DNA of 64,000 bases from Mesobacillus campisalis (GCF_000986785.1 NZ_LAYY01000007.1:1-64000), one strand, 5' to 3'. Counted from the first letter of the stretch, positions 8,700 to 18,497 are shown. Notes: generated from the sequence alone by a model not told the origin. A program made the numbers and translations.

Positions 8700-9420
8700 A
8701 ATACCTGTGATGGAAATTTTCGGCCCTACCATCCAGGGGGAAGGCATGGTGATTGGACAGAAGACCATGTTTGTCCGCACTGCCGGATGTGACTATTCCT
8801 GTTCCTGGTGTGACTCTTCGTTTACCTGGGATGGGACGGGCAAACACTTGATCCGCCAGATGGAGCCTGCACAAATATGGGAGGAACTGAAGTCTCTTGG
8901 GGGAGCAAAGTTTTCCCATGTGACAATTTCAGGCGGGAATCCCGCACTTCTTAAGAACCTCGATGGTCTTGTTACCGTGCTGAAGGAAAATAATATCAAG
9001 CTTTGTCTTGAAACCCAGGGAAGCAAATGGCAAGAGTGGATGACCAGGATTGATGAACTCACTCTTTCTCCCAAGCCGCCTAGCTCCGGTATGATAACAA
9101 ATTATGAAAAGCTTGATGACATTGTTGGCCGCCTTCGTTCTTCGGATTTTACCGGGAACATCAGCTTGAAGGTTGTTGTTTTTACCGATGAAGACTACGA
9201 GTTTGCGAGGGAAATTCATAATCGATATCCGGGTGTGCCGTTTTTTGTCCAGGTAGGCAATGAGGACCCGGTGACAACCGATAATGGGACGCTGATTGCC
9301 TCTCTTCTGCAAAAATATGAAACATTGATTGACAAGGTAGCATCCGACCAGGAATTAAACGATGTCAAAGTCCTTCCCCAGCTCCATACACTACTTTGGG
9401 GTAATAAGCGGGGAGTTTAA
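8692..9420 (+). CDS. queE: 7-carboxy-7-deazaguanine synthase QueE (radical SAM)
   Basis: A 242-residue radical SAM enzyme that contracts 6-carboxytetrahydropterin to 7-carboxy-7-deazaguanine. The cluster motif is CDYSCSWCDS (Cx3Cx2C), preceded by EIFGPTIQGEG, which is conserved in QueE. The SAM-binding ISGGNPAL follows. The start is taken as TTG 8692 because it gives the family N-terminus (MSKIPVMEIFGP) and usual length; ATG 8710 is the alternative. It overlaps queD by eight bases, which suggests translational coupling. The queF gene that often follows in B. subtilis is absent here. Confidence 0.95.
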   Translation: MSKIPVMEIFGPTIQGEGMVIGQKTMFVRTAGCDYSCSWCDSSFTWDGTGKHLIRQMEPAQIWEELKSLGGAKFSHVTISGGNPALLKNLDGLVTVLKENNIKLCLETQGSKWQEWMTRIDELTLSPKPPSSGMITNYEKLDDIVGRLRSSDFTGNISLKVVVFTDEDYEFAREIHNRYPGVPFFVQVGNEDPVTTDNGTLIASLLQKYETLIDKVASDQELNDVKVLPQLHTLLWGNKRGV

Positions 9421-9425
9421 TAAAA

Positions 9426-9463
9426 AAAGACACTGAAAGATTCGCATCTTTCAGTGTCTCTTT
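9426..9463. terminator. Bidirectional terminator after queE
   Basis: AGACACTGAAAGA / TCTTTCAGTGTCT is a perfect 13-base stem with a six-base loop and A- and T-runs on both sides. It ends the que operon and also serves the convergent aldehyde dehydrogenase transcript. Confidence 0.9.
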
Positions 9464-9482
9464 TAGTTGGACAGAAATCCTC

Positions 9483-10901
9483 TTATAGTCCCAGTGAGAT
9501 ATACTTCACCTCGAGAAACTCTTCAATGCCGTAATGTCCACCCTCGCGTCCGAGCCCGCTTTGCTTAAACCCTCCAAATGGAACCTGCGGTGTGGATGGC
9601 ATTCCATCATTCAAGCCAATGATTCCGTATTCGAGCGCTTCTGTGATTCTGATGCCCCTGGTGATATTTTCAGTAAACACATAGGCGGCGAGACCGTAGA
9701 TTGAATCATTTGCCCGGGCAATGGCCTCTTCTTCTGTCTTGAAAGTCGCTACCGGAGTCAGCGGGCCGAAGGTTTCTTCGTTCATGCAGATCATATCGTC
9801 ATTCACACCTGTAATGACCGTAGGGGAATAGTATAAACCCTCCAGCACCTCGCCGCCAGTTTCTATTTTTGCACCTTTCTCCACCGCATCCTCAATGTGG
9901 CGGGCAACTTTGGATATGGCCGCCTCATCGATCAGCGGTCCAATGTCCGTGTCTTCCTCAAGACCATTTCCTACCTGCAGCTGTTTCACTTTATCCACAA
10001 GCCTCGCCGTAAATTCCGCAGCGATTTTTTCATGTACATAAATCCGATTGGAACATACACATGTCTGTCCCGCATTCCGGAATTTCGAGGCAATAACTCC
10101 ATCGACAGCCTTATCAAGATCAGCATCTTCCATTACGATGACGGGAGCATGCCCACCGAGTTCCAGGGAAACTTTTTTAACTGTTTCGGCCGAACCCTTC
10201 ATTAGCAGCTTGCCAACTTCAGTAGATCCGGTAAAAGTAAGCTTGCGGATCCGGCTGTCCTCCAGCCATGCATCCCCAATTTCCTGTGCCCGTCCAGTCA
10301 CGATATTCAATACTCCTCTAGGCAGGCCGGCTTTTTCCGCCAGCTTTGCGAGCTTAATAGCGGTAAGAGGGGTCTGTTCAGCCGGCTTCAGTACCACCGT
10401 ACAGCCGGCAGCAAGGGCAGGTGCCACTTTCCTTGTAATCATGGCAGCAGGGAAGTTCCAGGGAGTGATCGCGGCGATCACGCCGACGGGCTGTTTCTGG
10501 ACGAAAAGCCGTTTATATCGGACCGCGGCAGGAATGGTTTCGCCGTACACGCGCTTCGCTTCTTCCGCATACCAGGAAACAAATCCATTTGCATACGAGA
10601 TTTCCCCTAAAGCCTCTTTTAGGGGCTTGCCCTGCTCCAATGTCATTGTCCTGGCAAGGTCTTCTTTATTTTCATCAATCAGTTTATGCCACTTCGAAAT
10701 CAGTTCGGCCCTTTCATAGGCTGAACAGTCAGACCAGCTCTTAAAAGCTTCGCAGGCAGCATCAGCCGCCTTTCTGGCCTCGGCATAACCGCCGTTAGGG
10801 ACGGCGGCAATCTTTTCGGAGGTAGCGGGGTTGGTGACTTCGAATGTTTCAAGATCCTTTCCAGTCCATTCTCCATTAATGTATAGATAGTAGTTTTCCA
10901 T
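9483..10901 (-). CDS. NAD(P)-dependent aldehyde dehydrogenase, succinate-semialdehyde type
   Basis: A 472-residue aldehyde dehydrogenase. The conserved proline/asparagine stretch AAITPWNFPAAMI, the cofactor loop FTGSTEVGK, the general base Glu in LELGGHAPVIV and the catalytic Cys in NAGQTCVCSNR are all present. The NAGQTCVC form of the active site is typical of succinate-semialdehyde dehydrogenases (GabD). The ATG at 10901 has a perfect AGGAGG six bases upstream. It follows the iron alcohol dehydrogenase by 24 bp in one transcript. Together they could oxidise an alcohol (for example 4-hydroxybutyrate) to the acid; this pairing is inference. Confidence 0.92.
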   Translation of the reverse strand: MENYYLYINGEWTGKDLETFEVTNPATSEKIAAVPNGGYAEARKAADAACEAFKSWSDCSAYERAELISKWHKLIDENKEDLARTMTLEQGKPLKEALGEISYANGFVSWYAEEAKRVYGETIPAAVRYKRLFVQKQPVGVIAAITPWNFPAAMITRKVAPALAAGCTVVLKPAEQTPLTAIKLAKLAEKAGLPRGVLNIVTGRAQEIGDAWLEDSRIRKLTFTGSTEVGKLLMKGSAETVKKVSLELGGHAPVIVMEDADLDKAVDGVIASKFRNAGQTCVCSNRIYVHEKIAAEFTARLVDKVKQLQVGNGLEEDTDIGPLIDEAAISKVARHIEDAVEKGAKIETGGEVLEGLYYSPTVITGVNDDMICMNEETFGPLTPVATFKTEEEAIARANDSIYGLAAYVFTENITRGIRITEALEYGIIGLNDGMPSTPQVPFGGFKQSGLGREGGHYGIEEFLEVKYISLGL

Positions 10902-10925
10902 TGTTTTCCTCCTAATCTGCTCCAA

Positions 10926-12077
10926 TCAATAAGCAGTTTGGTAGATTTTTTCAATATCATCGAGTGACAAGACCCTAGGATTGTTTTTTAAAAGTCTTGT
11001 TATACGGGAGGCATCCTCCGCCATTGACGGGATATCGCTTTCCGGGATACTGAAGCTCCGCAAGCCCTTCGGAATATGGACGGTCTCGCAAAGGCTCCTC
11101 ATCGCCTCGACTGCCGCCGCTGCTGCTTCAGGATTAGACATTCCTGAAGTGTTTTGGCCAAGGGCGTCGGCAATATCCCGGAATTTTTCAAGACAGGCGA
11201 TTTTGTTCCATTCCATCACATATGGGAGCAGCAGGGCATTACTTACCCCATGCGGGATATGATAACGTCCGCCGAGGGGATAGGCAAGCGCATGGACCGC
11301 CCCCACACCGGCATTGCCAAAAGCCATTCCAGCCATCAGGCTTGCTGTCGCCATGTTCTCCCGTGCTTCCATATGGCCAGGATTAGCATAGGCCTTGGGC
11401 AGGAATTTTGCAATCATTTTCATCGCGCCAAGGGCCAGCGCGTCCGTAATCGGGGATGCGTTAACGGAAATATAAGCTTCAATGGCATGGACAAGGGCAT
11501 CGATGCCGCTGGCTGCCGTGACCGATTTCGGCATGGTAACAGTCATTTCCGGAGCGACAATTGCTGTATCAGGAAGGAGGAAGTCGCTGACAATGCCTTT
11601 CTTTAATTGGGCTTCCGTGTCAGAGAGGATCGCGATATTTGTAACTTCCGAACCAGTTCCGGCTGTTGTTGGAATGGCAATTAATGGAGCCCCTTTTTGA
11701 GGTACCATGCCAGTGCCGAACAATTCTTCAATCCGCCCGTCAAACCTTGCATAACCGGATACAGCTTTGGCAATGTCAATGGCGCTGCCTCCTCCTAGAG
11801 CAATCAGGCCATCATGATTTCCTGACAAAAATACCTCGGTGCATTCTTCAACGATTGCTGCTTCCGGTTCTGGTTTAACTCCGCTGTATATGCCGAAAGA
11901 ACTTCCTCCAAGATATTTGGCCAGTTTTCCAACCACTCCGATTTCGTTAAGAATCTTGTCGGTAACAATCAGCGGGTTTTTCATCCCAAGGGCTTCTGCT
12001 TCTTCCTTCAGTTTCGCTGTGGCTCCATTGCCGGTGATTAGCTTATTGGCAATCTTGAATGTTGAAATGCCTTGCAT
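10926..12077 (-). CDS. Iron-containing alcohol dehydrogenase
   Basis: A 383-residue group III alcohol dehydrogenase. The NAD(P) segment GLIALGGGSAIDIAKAV and TTAGTGSEVT are at residues ~90-150. The metal ligands are the Asp and His in GIDALVHAIEAY and the two His in GAVHALAYPLGGRYHIPHG. Related enzymes act on short alcohols, 1,3-propanediol or 4-hydroxybutyrate. It is the first gene of a two-gene minus-strand unit with the aldehyde dehydrogenase. An AAGGGAGTG ribosome site precedes the ATG. The true substrate is not visible in the sequence. Confidence 0.93.
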   Translation of the reverse strand: MQGISTFKIANKLITGNGATAKLKEEAEALGMKNPLIVTDKILNEIGVVGKLAKYLGGSSFGIYSGVKPEPEAAIVEECTEVFLSGNHDGLIALGGGSAIDIAKAVSGYARFDGRIEELFGTGMVPQKGAPLIAIPTTAGTGSEVTNIAILSDTEAQLKKGIVSDFLLPDTAIVAPEMTVTMPKSVTAASGIDALVHAIEAYISVNASPITDALALGAMKMIAKFLPKAYANPGHMEARENMATASLMAGMAFGNAGVGAVHALAYPLGGRYHIPHGVSNALLLPYVMEWNKIACLEKFRDIADALGQNTSGMSNPEAAAAAVEAMRSLCETVHIPKGLRSFSIPESDIPSMAEDASRITRLLKNNPRVLSLDDIEKIYQTAY

Positions 12078-12315
12078 TTTCCCAACACTCCCTTCTTAGG
12101 CGATGATTTATTGGACTACCTCCATTTTACATAATTTATTTTAATTTTACGAAAAAATGAAAAATATCGGAAGTAAATAGGATTCACTTTGTTTAATTAG
12201 CAGGAATACCTTAATTGAGAACGGAATAGAATGAGGGAATGTAAACATCTACCTAAAAGAGTGCCGGTACTTATTTGGGAACAAAATACAAACAGAAAGC
12301 CGGGTTGGGGGAAAT

Positions 12316-13338
12316 ATGGGGAAAGCAAAAAAGGCCATATGTATATGGTGCATGATTGTCTTAGCAACAGGCTGCGCCAGTCAGAATGGGGAAACCGCAG
12401 ATAGTAAAGACTTGGAAAGAACAGAAAAAAGAGTTATGATGCAGCCAGATGTGACGAATGCCGCTGAAGGAAAAAAGGGAGAGGCCGGGAAAGAACCAAA
12501 AGAGCTGCAGCCTGTCACCGTGACCGTCATTGATCCGATGACCAATAAAGTCATCAAGACAATTGTCCCTGATGAACTGGGTTTTGGGACAGCGGGGGAG
12601 AAGTACAAGGCTGAGCTTGAAGAATGGGCGAAGGAACTGGCAAGGGGGACAGATGATGCACCCGGTTACGACCAGCGAAATACTCCTGATAAACTAGATG
12701 AAAACGGGGGTATTATCAAAGGGGCGCCAAGGGTCGTCCTTGAAGAAGAAGAGTTTGTGGAAAAAATGCTTGACGCTTCCAAAGAGGGCGGGGAAGTGGA
12801 ACTGCCCCTGTACATGACAGCGAGCGGTTACAAACCCGAGGATGCCGCCCATCTTGATGAAGTGGTCGTGGCTTCGTATACAACACACTTCAATCCTGGG
12901 GTAGCTGGACGGACAAAAAATATTGAACTCTCCGCAGAGGCTGTGCACAATGTCATCATTGGCGAAGGGGATTATTTCTCATTCAACACGACCGTTGGGC
13001 CAAGTGATGAGGCACATGGTTACCAGCCAGCCGAAGAAGCCATCAATGGAAAATTGGTGATGGGCATTGGCGGAGGCATTTGCCAAACCTCTTCAACCCT
13101 TTTCAATGCCGTTGACCAGCTTGGTGTCGACTATGTGGAAAAGCACCACCATTCTGTCACTGTCGGCTATGTACCGAAGGGCAGGGATGCAACAGTGTCC
13201 TATGGTGGAAAGGATTTTCGGTTCCAAAATACGAGTGGGGCACCCTTCCTGTTAAAATCGGTGATTGAAAATGGGAAACTTACTATTGAAGTGAGAACAT
13301 CGAGGCAATATGAAGCGATTCTGAAGAAAGGAGTATAA
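12316..13338 (+). CDS. VanW family lipoprotein
   Basis: A 340-residue exported protein. A lipoprotein signal peptide ends in the lipobox LATGC (Cys ~20), so it is probably anchored outside the membrane. A charged linker (residues ~25-180) precedes a VanW domain: AGRTKNIELSAEAVHN, FSFNTTVGPS, GIGGGICQTSSTLFNA and HHHSVTVGYVP, then a strand-rich end. VanW domains occur in the vancomycin cluster and in sporulation or wall-linked proteins; the biochemical role is unknown. The ATG has a GGGGGAA site. It is followed by its own terminator. Confidence 0.87.
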   Translation: MGKAKKAICIWCMIVLATGCASQNGETADSKDLERTEKRVMMQPDVTNAAEGKKGEAGKEPKELQPVTVTVIDPMTNKVIKTIVPDELGFGTAGEKYKAELEEWAKELARGTDDAPGYDQRNTPDKLDENGGIIKGAPRVVLEEEEFVEKMLDASKEGGEVELPLYMTASGYKPEDAAHLDEVVVASYTTHFNPGVAGRTKNIELSAEAVHNVIIGEGDYFSFNTTVGPSDEAHGYQPAEEAINGKLVMGIGGGICQTSSTLFNAVDQLGVDYVEKHHHSVTVGYVPKGRDATVSYGGKDFRFQNTSGAPFLLKSVIENGKLTIEVRTSRQYEAILKKGV

Positions 13339-13340
13339 GC

Positions 13341-13368
13341 AAAAAGCTGGCATTTGCCAGCCTTTTTA
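13341..13368 (+). terminator. Terminator of the VanW gene
   Basis: GCTGGC-ATTT-GCCAGC is flanked by AAAAA and TTTTT. It lies three bases after the stop codon and could serve both strands. Confidence 0.85.
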
Positions 13369-13462
13369 ATTGTAAGTATATATGTGTTCGCTTAACTTAA
13401 CATAATAATTTTATGTTAAATATTAAAGAAAAACAGTAAGCAAGCGAGGGTCAGGTTTTTGC

Positions 13463-14587
13463 CTATGGTTCGCTTATAATGGCTCCCTCAACAGGATAGA
13501 GATTGATGTCAATCTCCGTCTCTGCTCCCATTGCCATCCTGGCAAGCTGTTCTCCTATGTAAGGGCCCATTGTCAGTCCGGAAGCTCCCAGGCCATTGGC
13601 GACAATCAGTCCATCCCAGCCTGGCAGGGGACCGATTACAGGCAGAAATCCAGGTGTGAATGGCCGAAAACCGGTCCTGGCCTCCACGAATGTCCCGCTC
13701 TCCAGGCCGGGAGCAGCGTCAATGGCTTTGTTCAACAATTCCCGCAACCCCCCGGCTGTTATCCTCGTATCAAACTCTTCGAGATCTTCATGGGTGGCGC
13801 CTGCAACAATCTTTCCCTCTTCAAAAGCAAGAAGGTACTGGTTGCCAGGCGGCATCACTACAGGCCAGTTTTCGGTGGAGGCGTTCGGCATCTCCAAGTG
13901 GAGAATCTGGGCCTTCTGAAATGAAACTCCAAAATGAATGCCTAGGGGAGAGAAGAGCTCGTTTGCCCATGCACCGGCACAGACAATAACCAAATTTCCC
14001 TGGATGGTTTGGTCATCAATGTAAACCCCGTTAATTTGCTTTCCTTCATATTTTAATTCGGCGCTTCCATTGATGACTCTTGCTCCATTTTTTACTGCAG
14101 CCCGCAACAGGGAATCACGCAGCAATCGTCCATCCACGCGGGCAGCTCCGGTAACCTGGAGTGCGGAGAATTCTTCAATAAGAGGAGGAAACAGGGAAGA
14201 GGTCTCCGGGGATGAAAGCTTGCGGATTTCCCCCATTTCAGGTGCTTCCTGCCGTTTCTCGAGTGCCCGCTCTTCCAGTTTATCCAGTTTCCCAAGCTCT
14301 TTATGTAAAATCAATGCCCCTACCCGGGAATAGCCGGTTTCGTGTTCACCATCCTCTTTTAAAGCCTGGATTAAACGGGGATAAAACCGTGCCCCTGCTT
14401 TTACAAGCTGGTACCAAGCCTTGTTCCGCCGCTGGGTAACCCATGGGCAGATGATTCCTGCAGCAGCTGCTGTCGCCTGGCCCCTGTCATTCCGGTCCAC
14501 CACAGTAACGTCGGCCCCCATTTTTGTCAGCATATAGGCCGTAGAGGCACCGAGAATTCCTCCGCCCACTACAATGACTTTATTCAT
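13463..14587 (-). CDS. FAD-dependent oxidoreductase (D-amino acid oxidase/glycine oxidase fold)
   Basis: A 374-residue flavoprotein. The dinucleotide motif VVGGGILGASTAYML is at the N-terminus, ATAAAAGIICPW follows at ~40, and the C-terminal FAD contact GLIVANGLGASGLTMGPYIG closes the fold. These are DAO-family features; B. subtilis YurR and the glycine oxidases are relatives from memory. Members oxidise amino acids with release of an imine and hydrogen peroxide or pass electrons elsewhere. The gene stands alone, with no thiamine or amino acid genes around it, so the substrate is unknown. Confidence 0.87.
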   Translation of the reverse strand: MNKVIVVGGGILGASTAYMLTKMGADVTVVDRNDRGQATAAAAGIICPWVTQRRNKAWYQLVKAGARFYPRLIQALKEDGEHETGYSRVGALILHKELGKLDKLEERALEKRQEAPEMGEIRKLSSPETSSLFPPLIEEFSALQVTGAARVDGRLLRDSLLRAAVKNGARVINGSAELKYEGKQINGVYIDDQTIQGNLVIVCAGAWANELFSPLGIHFGVSFQKAQILHLEMPNASTENWPVVMPPGNQYLLAFEEGKIVAGATHEDLEEFDTRITAGGLRELLNKAIDAAPGLESGTFVEARTGFRPFTPGFLPVIGPLPGWDGLIVANGLGASGLTMGPYIGEQLARMAMGAETEIDINLYPVEGAIISEP

Positions 14588-14816
14588 AGTCCATTACCGC
14601 CTTTAAAAGAAATTCCTATATAGTATACATCTTTTCTACTCGTGACAGTAACCATTTTAGAATGCAGGTTCCGCTGTTGTGCCTGGGAAAGTCGGCCCTC
14701 TGCCTTCCACAATCTTCCTTCATATTCACCGTGGCCGGTTCATAGAATGGACAAGGGGACTTGTCTGGAGGGGATATTAGTGGATAATTGCAAGATGAAA
14801 GCTCAATCATTTGACT

Positions 14817-15434
14817 ATGTATAAGCTAATGCTGACTCATCTGTGCCTGTTGATGGGGGCAATCCTGCAGGGGCTGTCCATGTCGCTTTTCCTATTTCCT
14901 CATTCCATTCCCTCTGGCGGAGGAGCAGGCTTGGCCCTTTTGATGAATCATTGGTTAGATTGGCCTCTAGGATTTGCCTTATGGCTGGCAAATGCTGTCT
15001 TTTTAGTATTTGGACTGAACTATTTTGGTTTTCGCTGGACGGTCCGTACCATCTTTGCCGTAGGAATAACCTCCATGACCGTCAGTTTGGTGACTCCTTA
15101 TGTACAGCAGCCGCCCATGCATCTGTTTTTGGATATGGCGGCAGGCAGCATTTTTTTTGGTACAGGGGTAGGGCTGCTGATTCGTGCAGGTGCCTCAAGC
15201 GGCGGCATGGTCATTCCCGCATTGATGATTGCCAATTATAAAAGCTGGAGTCCGGGAAGAGTGATGATGATGATCAATCTTTTCATTTTCATGCTGACAT
15301 CACTTGTCATTGATTATAAAATTGTCATCTATGCCGTGATTTGCCAGTTCCTCTCAACGAATATCATCGATTCCATTTATAAACTGAGGGTTCGCCGGCT
15401 TTTGCTGCTGCATGCCAACTGGAGAAGGAGGTAA
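14817..15434 (+). CDS. YitT/YczE-type membrane protein (YitE-like)
   Basis: A ~205-residue membrane protein with five or six hydrophobic helices, of the UPF0750 (YitT) type. It carries the family GG-rich loops SIPSGGGAGLALLMNHW and GVGLLIRAGASSGGMVIPAL. It lacks the C-terminal soluble domain that longer YitT relatives have. In B. subtilis yitE lies in the sulfolactate gene group, and this gene is convergent to the cysC end of the equivalent cluster here, which supports a YitE identity. The start is uncertain: TTG 14811, ATG 14817 and ATG 14829 are possible and none has a strong ribosome site. Function is unknown. Confidence 0.75.
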   Translation: MYKLMLTHLCLLMGAILQGLSMSLFLFPHSIPSGGGAGLALLMNHWLDWPLGFALWLANAVFLVFGLNYFGFRWTVRTIFAVGITSMTVSLVTPYVQQPPMHLFLDMAAGSIFFGTGVGLLIRAGASSGGMVIPALMIANYKSWSPGRVMMMINLFIFMLTSLVIDYKIVIYAVICQFLSTNIIDSIYKLRVRRLLLLHANWRRR

Positions 15435-15448
15435 GAAGATCCCATAAA

Positions 15449-16048
15449 TCAAAGGATCTTCCTTTCCTTTAAATAAGACAGAATGGTGCGGACACAGTCC
15501 TCAATTTCCATTAAGCTGGTATCAAGGCTGATTTCCGGTTCAACAGGTGCTTCATAGGGTGATGAAATGCCAGTAAACTCGGGAATTTCTCCCCTGCGGG
15601 CCCGCTGGTACAAACCTTTAGGGTCCCGGTCCTCGCATATGTTAATGGGACACTTTACATATACTTCGATAAACTCACCCTCCTTGAACATGTCCCTGAC
15701 AAGGTTCCTATCCTCACGAAATGGGGAGATAAAGGCTGTACTGACAATTTGGCCGCTGTCGACAAACAGTTTGGCAACTTCACCAATGCGGCGGATATTT
15801 TCCTGACGGTCTTCCTTTCCGAAACTTAAATCCCGGTTCAACCCATGGCGGATATTGTCACCGTCAAGTACATAACTGTGGAGTCCCTGCTGAAACAAAA
15901 GAAGATCAAGTGCGTTTGCCAAAGTGGATTTTCCTGAACCGGATAGGCCGGTAAACCAAATGACACAGCTTTTATGGCCTTTTAGCTGGTGACGGTCACT
16001 TCTTGTCACGGCCGCCTCATGCCAAACAATATTGGTGCTTTTACTCAT
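15449..16048 (-). CDS. cysC: Adenylylsulfate (APS) kinase
   Basis: A 199-residue enzyme that phosphorylates adenosine 5'-phosphosulfate to PAPS. The P-loop [13 protein letters not shown] is at ~30-45, then [27 protein letters not shown] and the family segment FISPFREDR. It is the last gene of the minus-strand unit comA-phosphatase-cysH-sat-cysC and follows sat by 10 bp. An AAGGAG site precedes the ATG. In B. subtilis the similarly placed copy is YisZ. It gives the reductase the PAPS substrate for sulfite production. Confidence 0.96.
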   Translation of the reverse strand: MSKSTNIVWHEAAVTRSDRHQLKGHKSCVIWFTGLSGSGKSTLANALDLLLFQQGLHSYVLDGDNIRHGLNRDLSFGKEDRQENIRRIGEVAKLFVDSGQIVSTAFISPFREDRNLVRDMFKEGEFIEVYVKCPINICEDRDPKGLYQRARRGEIPEFTGISSPYEAPVEPEISLDTSLMEIEDCVRTILSYLKERKIL

Positions 16049-16058
16049 GGCGGGCTCC

Positions 16059-17207
16059 TTAGTTTTTGATATAGACTTCCTGCATTCCCTGAATCAGTAC
16101 TCCGACCACTTCCGGCCGGCTGAATTCCTTTGGCGGCTGCTGGCCGTTTTTGAGCATTCCTCTAACCTTTGTACCTGAAAGGATTACATGGTGCTCGGCA
16201 TCATGAGGACATGTTTTTTCAGAGGCCATATTTTCGCATTTTCGGCAATAAAAGCTGTGTTCAAAAAACATTGGTTTAATTCCCAGCTCTTCTTCGGTGA
16301 AGTTTCCGAAGATTTTTTGGGCATCATAAGTGCCGTAGTAATTGCCGACCCCGGCATGATCCCGGCCTACGATGAAGTGGGTACAGCCAAAGTTTTTCCG
16401 GACAATGGCATGGAAAATGGCCTCCCTAGGCCCGGCATAACGCATTGCTGCCGGGAACACGGAAAGGAACACCCGGTTTTGCGGATAATAATTCTCAAGA
16501 AGGACTTGATAGCTTTTCATGCGAATCTCGCTTGGTATATCATCTGACTTTGTTTCGCCGACAAGCGGATTAAGGAAAAGACCATCTACCGTTTCAAGTG
16601 CCGTTTTTTGAATATATTCATGGGCACGGTGAACAGGGTTGCGCGTCTGGAACCCAACAATCGTATTCCAGCCGAGCTCCCGGAATTTTTTCCTGGTTTG
16701 CTGTGGGTCCAGATAATATGCCTCAAACATTGATTTTTGAGGTTTTCTTGTCAAAGTTATTTTTCCCCCCGCATAGAACGGCCCCCGTTTGAACAGTTTG
16801 TTTACACCTGGATGGGAGGAGTCCTCCGTCTGAAAAACTTTTGCAGCTTCAATAAGTTTATCAGGCTTGAAAATTTCCGCGATTTCCATGATGCCGTAAA
16901 CAATCCCGTTATAGACAAGGTTAATGGTTTCCCCGGTATGCAATTGTGAGGCTTTCTGCTCATCAATGGCAAGAGTGATCGGCAGTGACCATGGGAGACC
17001 GGAAGACAGCCTCATACCATGGACCACAGCCTCATAATCTTCCTTCCCCATAAAACCTTCCATTGGACTGTAGGCTCCGTTTGCGATAAGTTCAAGGTCG
17101 CTAAATTCCATATTGTCAAGCTCGACAAAGTTTCGTGTCAAATCTTCCTCCAGGCTGAAGTCCATTCGATTTACCAATTGCCCGCCATGAGGTATGCTTG
17201 TGCTCAT
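16059..17207 (-). CDS. sat: Sulfate adenylyltransferase (ATP sulfurylase)
   Basis: A 382-residue enzyme that makes APS from sulfate and ATP. The signature motifs [12 protein letters not shown] and [12 protein letters not shown] are clear, as are the zinc-like cysteines in [16 protein letters not shown] and VRGML near the end. The length is typical of the homo-oligomeric bacterial form. It has a GGAGGAG site and lies between cysH and cysC in the minus-strand sulfur unit. The corresponding B. subtilis gene in the sulfolactate group is yitA. Confidence 0.96.
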   Translation of the reverse strand: MSTSIPHGGQLVNRMDFSLEEDLTRNFVELDNMEFSDLELIANGAYSPMEGFMGKEDYEAVVHGMRLSSGLPWSLPITLAIDEQKASQLHTGETINLVYNGIVYGIMEIAEIFKPDKLIEAAKVFQTEDSSHPGVNKLFKRGPFYAGGKITLTRKPQKSMFEAYYLDPQQTRKKFRELGWNTIVGFQTRNPVHRAHEYIQKTALETVDGLFLNPLVGETKSDDIPSEIRMKSYQVLLENYYPQNRVFLSVFPAAMRYAGPREAIFHAIVRKNFGCTHFIVGRDHAGVGNYYGTYDAQKIFGNFTEEELGIKPMFFEHSFYCRKCENMASEKTCPHDAEHHVILSGTKVRGMLKNGQQPPKEFSRPEVVGVLIQGMQEVYIKN

Positions 17208-17232
17208 ATTCTTCTCCTCCCTAAATATTCAA

Positions 17233-17943
17233 TTAACTTTGGTGAAGTCCGCATTCTGTTTTACCGAGGCCAGCCCACCTTCCTGACCGTGAGTCGGCAC
17301 CAGGCTGTGGAGGTCTGGTGCATGGGGCGCAGCCAATGCTCGGGAAACCCTGATCGTGAAGAGGGTTATAAGGAAGCTTATTTAGGGCTATATAAGCCAG
17401 GACTTCATCCCATGTCCAGTGAATAAGGGGACAGATTTTTATTTTTCGGAATTTGTCATCTTTGTTGATATATTGCGTTTGGCTTCTTGAGAGGGATTGT
17501 TCCCTTCTTAAACCGGTAATCCAGGCCTTTGCGCCTGCAATGGCTTCTTTCAGGGGAGCAACCTTCCGCAATTGGCAGCAAAGGTTGGGGTTTTCCTTCC
17601 AGAGTTCCCCACCATGCTGCTTTGCCTGTTCCTTAAGGGAAATCCCGGGTGTAACCATTTCTATTTTCAATGTGGGGTAACGCTGCCTGACTTTCTCGAT
17701 CAATTGATAGGTCTCAGGAAAGTGCAGCCCCGTGTCGAGGAATTTGATGCTGGCTTCCTTGTCGACCTTATAGATCAAGTCAATCAGCACAATGCCTTCT
17801 GCTCCGAAGCTGCAGGCATAGACAATATCTTTTTGATATTCTCGATAGGCCCATTTAAGGATATCAAAGTAATCACGATTGCCTGCCAGAATGCTGTTAA
17901 CCTTTGTGTCGTCCCAATTTTCATAATCGAGTATTTCGGACAT
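17233..17943 (-). CDS. cysH: Phosphoadenylyl-sulfate reductase
   Basis: A 236-residue reductase that converts PAPS (or APS) to sulfite with thioredoxin. The nucleotide-binding SFGAEGIVLIDLI, the cluster cysteines CCQLRKV and CAPCTR, and the catalytic C-terminal KTECGLH are all visible. The paired cysteines mean that it carries a 4Fe-4S cluster. ATG 17943 is chosen because of its GGAGGAAGG site; longer in-frame starts run into the upstream gene. It follows the histidine phosphatase by 14 bp and precedes sat. In B. subtilis the matching cluster gene is yitB. Confidence 0.94.
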   Translation of the reverse strand: MSEILDYENWDDTKVNSILAGNRDYFDILKWAYREYQKDIVYACSFGAEGIVLIDLIYKVDKEASIKFLDTGLHFPETYQLIEKVRQRYPTLKIEMVTPGISLKEQAKQHGGELWKENPNLCCQLRKVAPLKEAIAGAKAWITGLRREQSLSRSQTQYINKDDKFRKIKICPLIHWTWDEVLAYIALNKLPYNPLHDQGFPSIGCAPCTRPPQPGADSRSGRWAGLGKTECGLHQS

Positions 17944-17957
17944 TTCCTTCCTCCTCT

Positions 17958-18497
17958 CTAGCTCACCGTGTTGAAATCGAGGGTAAGACATTGATTATTT
18001 TCAATTGTCAACTGGTTCATTTTATTGATATGCCCATAACTCCAGTAGGAAGACAAGGCTCTGATCCAGGCTCCATGGCCGAAAACGAGGAGGTTGGGTA
18101 CCTCGCTGTACTTCTCAAGGAAACGGTGAATTCGAATCTCCAAATCCGTTACTTTCTCTCCTAACACCAATGATGACGGGTGCTCTTCCCAAGCTTTTCC
18201 CAATTGTCCAATCAAATCGGATTTTGGCTTTCCCTCAAAAGAGCCAAAGTCAAGTTCATCGAGAAGGCATTCTGTTTTGGCACTATACCCATATTGTTTT
18301 GCCGTCTCCTGAGTGCGCTTTAAGGTACTGGCCAAGACACAATCGAAAGGTTCCAATTGGCTAAGGTAAGATTTATTTTCGAGAATTTTGTTCCTGATAT
18401 CTGGTGAGGGCGGTGATATTCCGATATCCCGCCTTCCCTGAAGCCATGTTTTTTTATTCCACTCAGTGGGCAGGTGCCTGATCAAGGTAAGCTGCAT
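17958..18497 (-). CDS. Histidine phosphatase family protein
   Basis: A 179-residue phosphoglycerate-mutase-like phosphatase. The phospho-histidine motif is LTLIRHLPTEWN (RH at residues ~8-9), the second catalytic His is in VFGHGAWIRA, and GSFEGKP is typical. ATG 18497 has a GGAGG site and overlaps the 3' end of the phosphosulfolactate synthase gene by 35 bases, so the two are probably translated together. By position it could dephosphorylate 2-phosphosulfolactate in place of the unrelated ComB/YitC phosphatase; this is inference. It could also be a general sugar-phosphate phosphatase. Confidence 0.88.
   Translation of the reverse strand: MQLTLIRHLPTEWNKKTWLQGRRDIGISPPSPDIRNKILENKSYLSQLEPFDCVLASTLKRTQETAKQYGYSAKTECLLDELDFGSFEGKPKSDLIGQLGKAWEEHPSSLVLGEKVTDLEIRIHRFLEKYSEVPNLLVFGHGAWIRALSSYWSYGHINKMNQLTIENNQCLTLDFNTVS

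Noticed and set aside
10048-10719. A 223-codon plus-strand open frame
   Set aside because: It is antisense to the aldehyde dehydrogenase gene, whose motifs are complete; Ser/Ala/Arg-rich composition is typical of a shadow frame.
14642-14824. A 60-codon plus-strand frame before the YitE-like gene
   Set aside because: It has no ribosome site, overlaps the YitE-like start and has random-looking composition.
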